From Ricinus communis (lineage: Eukaryota > Streptophyta > Magnoliopsida > Malpighiales > Euphorbiaceae): 64,000 nt of DNA. Where the stretch lies: contig NC_063257.1 in the NCBI RefSeq assembly GCF_019578655.1, positions 24,817,939-24,881,938 on the forward strand. Reading direction: 5' to 3'. The notes under the pieces are model-generated. The model was not told the origin of the DNA. It did not search any database and was given only the letters and a program-made list of their open reading frames with translations. Within the stretch, counting starts at the first letter, position 1. Every line of letters begins with the position of its first letter. Positions 58,601 through 64,000 of this stretch are shown piece by piece. A program made the position numbers and the translations under genes.

Positions 58601-61600
58601 GGATATATTTGTTAATATTAGAAAACAACACTGTAAGAGGGGTATGAGAAAACAACCCCAGAAAAGTGGTATATTTGTTATTACGAGAAAACTACCCCGT
58701 AAGAGGGGTATATTTGTTAATATTAGAAAACAACCACGTAAGAGGGGTATGTTTGCCAATATTAGAAAACAACCCCGTAAGAGGGGTATATTTGTCAATA
58801 TTATAAAACAACCTCGTAAGGGGGGTATATCTTTCAACATGAGAAAACAACGTCAAGAAAGTGGTATATTTTCTAATACGAGAAAACAACCCCGTAAGAG
58901 GGATATATTTGTCAATATTAGAAAACAACCCCGTAAGAGGGGTATATCGTTCAACATGAGAAAACAACCCTAAAAAAGTGGTATATCGTTCAACACGAGA
59001 AAACTACACCGTAAGAGGGGTATATTTGGTAATATTAGAAAACAACCTCGTAAGAGGGGTATATTTGCCAATATTAGAAAACAACCCCGTAAGAGGGGTA
59101 TATTTATCAATATTGGATAACAACCCCGTAAGAGGGTTATATCTTTCAACATGAGAAAACAACCCAAAAAAGTGGTATATTTGTCAATATGAGAAAACAA
59201 GCCCGTAAGAGGGGTATATTTATCAGTATTAGAAGACAACCCCGTAAAGAGGTATATCTTTCAACATGAGAAAACAACCCCAAAAAAGTGGTATATTTTC
59301 TAATACGAGAAAACCACCCCGTAAGAAGGGTATATTTATCAATATTAGAAAACAACCCGGTAAGATGGTTATATCTTTCAACATGAGAAAATAACCACAA
59401 AAAAGTGGTGTATTTGTCAATATGAGAAAACAACCCCGTAAGAGGGATATATTTGTCAATATTAGAAAACAACCCCGTAAGAGGGGTATATCTTTCGACA
59501 TGAGAAAACAACCCCAAAAAAGTGGTATATTTTATAATAAGAGAAAACCACTCCGTAAGAGGGGTATATTTGGCAATATTAGAAAACAACCCCGTAAGAG
59601 GGGTATATTTGTCAATATTAGAAAACAACCCCGTTAGAGGGGTGTATTTGTCAATATTAGAAAACAACTCCGTATGAGGGGTATTTCTTTTAACATGAGA
59701 AAACAACCCCAAAAAAGCGGTATATTTGTCAATTTGAGAAAATAACCCCGTAAGAGGGATATATTTGTCAATATTAGAAAACAACACCGTAAGAGGGGTA
59801 TATCTTTCAACATGAGAAAACTACCACAAAAAGTGGTATATTTCTTAATACGAGAAAACCACCCCGTGATAGGGGTATATTTGGCAATATTAGAAAACAA
59901 CCCTGTATGAGGGGTATATCTTTCAACAAGAGAAAACAACCCCAAAAAGCGGTATATTTGTCAATATGAGAAAACAACCCCGTAAGACGGATATATTTGT
60001 CAATATTACAAAACAACTCCGTAAGTGGGGTATATCTTTCAACATGAGAATATAACCCCAAAAAGTTGAATATTTTTTAATACGTGAAAACTACCCCGTA
60101 AGAGGGGTATATTTGGTTATATTAGAAAACAACCTCGTAAGAGGGGTATATTTGCCAATATTAGAAAACAACCCCGTAAGAGGGGTATATCTTTCAACAT
60201 CAGAAAACAACCCCAAAAAAGTGGTATATTTTCTAATACGAGAAATCAACCTCGTAAGAGGGGTATATTTGTCAATATTAGAGAATAACCCCGTAAGGGT
60301 GGTATATCTTTCAACATGAGAAAACAACCCCAGAAAAGCGGTATATTTGTCAATATAAAAAAACAACCCTCTAAGAGGGGTATATTTATCAATATTAGAA
60401 AACAACACCGTAAGCGGGTTATGTCTTTCAACAAGAGAAACCAACCCCAAAAAAGTGGTATATTTGTCAATATGTGAAAACATCCCCGTAAGAGGGGTAT
60501 ATTTATCAATATTAGAAAACAACCACGTAAGAGGGTTATATCTTTCAACTTGAGAGAAAACCCCCAAAAGAGTGCTATATTTGTCAATATGAGAAAACAA
60601 CCCGGTAAGAAGGGTATATTCATCAATAATAGAAAACAACCCCGTAAAAGGGATATATCTTCCAACATGAGAAAGCAACCCCAAAAAAGTGGTATATTTT
60701 TAATACGGGAAAACAACCCCATAAGAGGGGTATATTTTGCAATATTAGAAAATTACCCCATAAGAGTATTTGCCAATATTAGAAAACAACGCCGTAAGAG
60801 GGGTATATTTGCCAATATTAGAAAACAACCCCGTAAGAGGGGTAAATCTTTCAACATGAGAAAATAACAGCAAAAAATTAGTATATTTGTCAATATGAGA
60901 AAACAACCCCTTAAGAGGGGTATATTTGTCAATATTAGAAAACAACCCTGTAAGAGGGTTATATCTTTCAAAATGAGAAAAGAACCACAAAAAAGTGGCA
61001 TATTTGTAAATATTAGAAAACAACCCCGTAAGAGGGGTATATTAGTCAATATTAGAAAACAACCTCGTAATAGGGGTATATTTGTCAATATGAGAAAACA
61101 ACCTCGTAATATGGGTATATTTGTCAGTATTAGAAGACAACCCCGTAATGGGATAAATATTTCAATATTAGAAAACAACCCCAAAAAAGTTATATATTTT
61201 CTGATACGAGAAAACAACCCCGTAAGAGGGGTATATTTGTCAATATTAGAAAATAACCCCGTAAGAGTGGTATATTTGTCAATATTATAAAACAACCCTG
61301 TAAGATGGTTATATCTTTCAACATGAGAAAACAACCTCAAGAAAGTGGTATATTTTCTAATACGAGAAAACAACCCCATAAGATGGATATATTTTTCAAT
61401 ATTAGAAAACAACCCCATAAGAGGGGTATATCGTTCAACCTGAGAAAACAACCCCAAAAAAGTGGTATACTTTTTAATACGAGAAAACGACCCCGTAAGA
61501 GGGGTATATTTGGTAACATTAGAAAAACAACCTCGTAAGAGGGGTATATTTGCCAATATTAGAAAACAACCCCGTAAGAGGGGTATATTTTCAATATTAT

Positions 61601-64000
61601 AAAACAACCCCGTAAGGGGGGTATATCTTTCAACATGAGAAAACAACGTCAAGAAAGTGGTATATTTTCTAATACGAGAATACAACCCCGTAAGAGGGAT
61701 ATATTCGTCAATATTAGGAAACAACCCCGTAAGAGGGGTATATCGTTCAACATGAGAAAACAACCCTAAAAAAGTGATATATTTGTTAATATGAGTAAAC
61801 AACCCCGTCAGAGGGGTATATTTATCAGTATTAGAAGACAACCCCGTAAAGGGGTATATCTTTCAACATGAGAAAACAACCCCAAAAAAGTGGTATATTT
61901 GCTAATACGAGAAAACAACATGTAAGAGGGGTATATTTATCAATATTAGAAAACAACCCCGTAAGATGGTTATATCTTTCAACATGAGAAAATAACCACA
62001 AAAAAGTGGTGTATTTGTCAATATGAGAAAACAACCCCGTAAGAGGGATATATTTGTCAATATTAGAAAACAACCCCGTATGAGGGGTATATCTTTCGAT
62101 ATGAGAAAACAACCCCAAAAAAGTGGTATATTTTATGATACGAGAAAACCACCCCGTAAGAGGAGTATATTTGGCAAAATTAGAAAACAACCCCGTAAGA
62201 GGGGTATAATTGTCAATATTAGAAAACAACTCCGTATGAGGGGTATATCTGTTAACATGAGAAAACAACCCTAAAAAACCGGTATATTTGTCAATTTGAG
62301 AAAACAATCCCGTAAGAGGGATATATTTGTCAATATTAAAAAATAACACCGTACGAGGGGTATATCTTTAAACATGAGAAAACTACCACAAAAAAGTGGT
62401 ATATTTCTTAATACGAGAAAACCACCCCGTGAGAGGGGTATATTTGGCAATATTAGAAAACAACCCCGTATGAGGGGTATATCTTCCAACATGAGATAAC
62501 AACCCTGTAAGAGAGGTATATTTGGCAATATTAGAGAACAACAACCTAGGAGGGGTATATTACTCAATATTAGAGAACAACCCCGTAATAGGGGTATATC
62601 TTTCACCATGAGAAAACAACCCCAAAAAAGTGGTATATTCTTAAATACGAGAAAACCACCCCATAAGAGGGGTATATTTGGCAATATTAGAAAACAACCC
62701 AGTAAAAGGGGCATATTTTCCAATATTAGATAACAACCCTGTAAGAGGGGTAAATTTAGCAATATTAGAAAAGAACCCCGTAAGAGGGTTATATCTTTCA
62801 ACCTAAGAAAACAACCCAAAAATGTGGTATAGTTGTCAATATGAGAAAACAACCCTGTAAGAGGGGTAATTGGCAATATTAGAGGACGATACCGTAAAGG
62901 GGTATATCTTTCAACATGAGAAAACAACCCCAAAAAAGTGGTATATTTGCCAATATTAGAAAACAACCCCGTAAGAGTGGTATATTTGTCAATATTAAAA
63001 AACAATCCCGTAAGACGGGTATATCTTTCAACATGAGAAAACAGCCCCAAAAAAATGGTGTATTTGTCAATGTGAGAAAACAACCCCGTAAGAGTGGTAT
63101 TTCTTCCAATATGAGAAAACAACACCAAAAAATTGGCATATTATCTAATACGAGAAAGCAACCCTGTAAGAGAGGTATATTTGGCAATATTAGAAAACAA
63201 CACCGTAAGAGGGGTATATTTATCAATATTAGAAAACAACCCCGTATGAGGGGTAAATCTTTTAACATGAGAAAACAACTCCAAAAAAGCGGTATATTTG
63301 TCAAGATTGGAAAGCAAGCCTGTAAGAGGGATATATTTGTCAATATTAGAAAACAACCCCGTAAGAGGGGTATATCTTTCGACATGAGAAAACAACCCGA
63401 AAAAAGTGGTATATTTTTTAATACGTGGAAACCACCCCATAAGAGGGGTATATTTGGCAATATTAGAAAACAACCTCGTAAGAGCGGTATATTTGTCAAT
63501 ATTAGAAAACAACCCCGTATGAGGGGTATTTCTTTTAACATGAGAAAACAACCCCAAAAAAGCGGTATATTTGTCAATATGAGAAAACTACCCCGTAAGA
63601 GGGATATATTTGTCAATTTTAGAAAACAACACCGTAAGAGGGGTATATCTTTCAACATGAGAAAACTACCACAAAAAAATGGTATATTTCTTAATACGAG
63701 AAAACCACCCCATGAGAGGGGTATATTTGGCAATATTGAGAAAATAACCCTGTAAGAAGGGTATATTTGCCAATATTAGAAAACAACCCTGTATGAGGGG
63801 TATATCTTTCAACTTGGAAAAGAACACCAAAACAACGGTATATTTGTCAATATGAGAAAACAACCCCGTAAGAGGGGTATATTTACCAATATTAGAAAAT
63901 AACACCGTATGAGGGGTATATTTGTCAATATTAGAAAACAACCCGTATGAGGGGTATATCTTTCAAGATGAGAAAACATCACCAAAAGAGTGGTATATTT

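Larger units (their letters stand above)
51049..64000. repeat. 39-bp satellite array, ~330 units
   Basis: Almost 13 kb of tandem units, running off the window. Spacing of the GGTATAT mark is 39 bp (for example 55629 to 55668). Core unit: GGTATATTTGTCAATATTAG then AAAACAACCCCGTAAGAGG, with a CCCC...GGGG inverted pair spanning each unit junction side. Four common variants differ in the middle (ATTAG, CATGAG, TACGAG, TATGAG) and the tail (GTAAGAG or AAAAAAGT). The CATGAG variant usually carries the A-rich tail and is followed by TACGAG or TATGAG, then one or two ATTAG units, giving loose 117- or 156-bp higher-order repeats. Divergence among units is modest, with frequent transitions. I do not recognise this satellite. 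Confidence 0.95.

Noticed and set aside
51049..64000. Long open frames in the satellite, for example minus 56593-57873 (426 codons), minus 51477-52577 and plus 62916-63755, as repeat-protein genes
   Set aside because: They occur on both strands and in several frames over the same DNA, follow directly from a stop-free 39-bp period, and have no gene structure. They are by-products of the satellite.
51049..64000. CRISPR-like array (short repeats at regular spacing)
   Set aside because: There are no unique spacers, units abut directly, and the context is a plant genome.

Overview
The window is repeat-rich plant nuclear DNA, almost certainly from a eudicot. It is AT-rich and built almost wholly of nested Ty3/gypsy LTR retrotransposons followed by a long satellite array. 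The evidence is tRNA-primed binding sites of plant type, plant chromovirus and Athila-type proteins, TG...CA LTRs with 5-bp target duplications, and AT-rich introns. I found no intact host gene, no tRNA or rRNA gene and no functional retroelement. The species cannot be told from the sequence.

Layout. (1) 1-9321: a minus-strand CRM-like chromovirus (gag 1-382, leader 7557-8389, LTR 8404-9321) is split inside gag by a plus-strand CRM-like element (383-7556) with two LTRs and a decayed gag-pol. (2) 9322-11633: direct and inverted copies of LTR-like sequence. (3) 11634-32110: one degenerate chromoviral LTR, minus strand, carries three separate insertions of Athila-lineage elements, A (12288-18196), B (18844-24640) and C (24858-32079). 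All three lie in the same orientation and each has a perfect 5-bp target duplication. They lack protease, RNase H, integrase and all but the start of RT, but keep a gag C-terminal fragment. C also keeps an ATHILA ORF1-type gene. (4) 32085-39960: LTR relics, a minus-strand Tekay/Del-like pol cut by a solo LTR (34933-36349), and a second minus-strand CRM-like pol (37790-39660). (5) 40036-46561: the 3' half of a plus-strand Athila element (integrase, ORF1, polypurine tract, 3' LTR). (6) 46562-48182: a minus-strand Athila fragment. (7) 48183-50548: a long LTR-like sequence. (8) 50549-51048: a 500-N assembly gap. (9) 51049-64000: a tandem array with a 39-bp unit, roughly 330 units, with higher-order structure.

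Function. The original elements would have worked by reverse transcription primed from initiator tRNA-Met (CRM-like, group 1) or tRNA-Asp (Athila, group 2), followed by integrase-mediated insertion. All protein genes here are broken. The two most notable signals are a conserved cassette (GC-rich block, TATA box, 5' leader intron, start codon) directly upstream of ORF1 in two different Athila-lineage elements, and the 39-bp satellite. The satellite unit length is a multiple of three, so it gives long but almost certainly spurious open frames on both strands.
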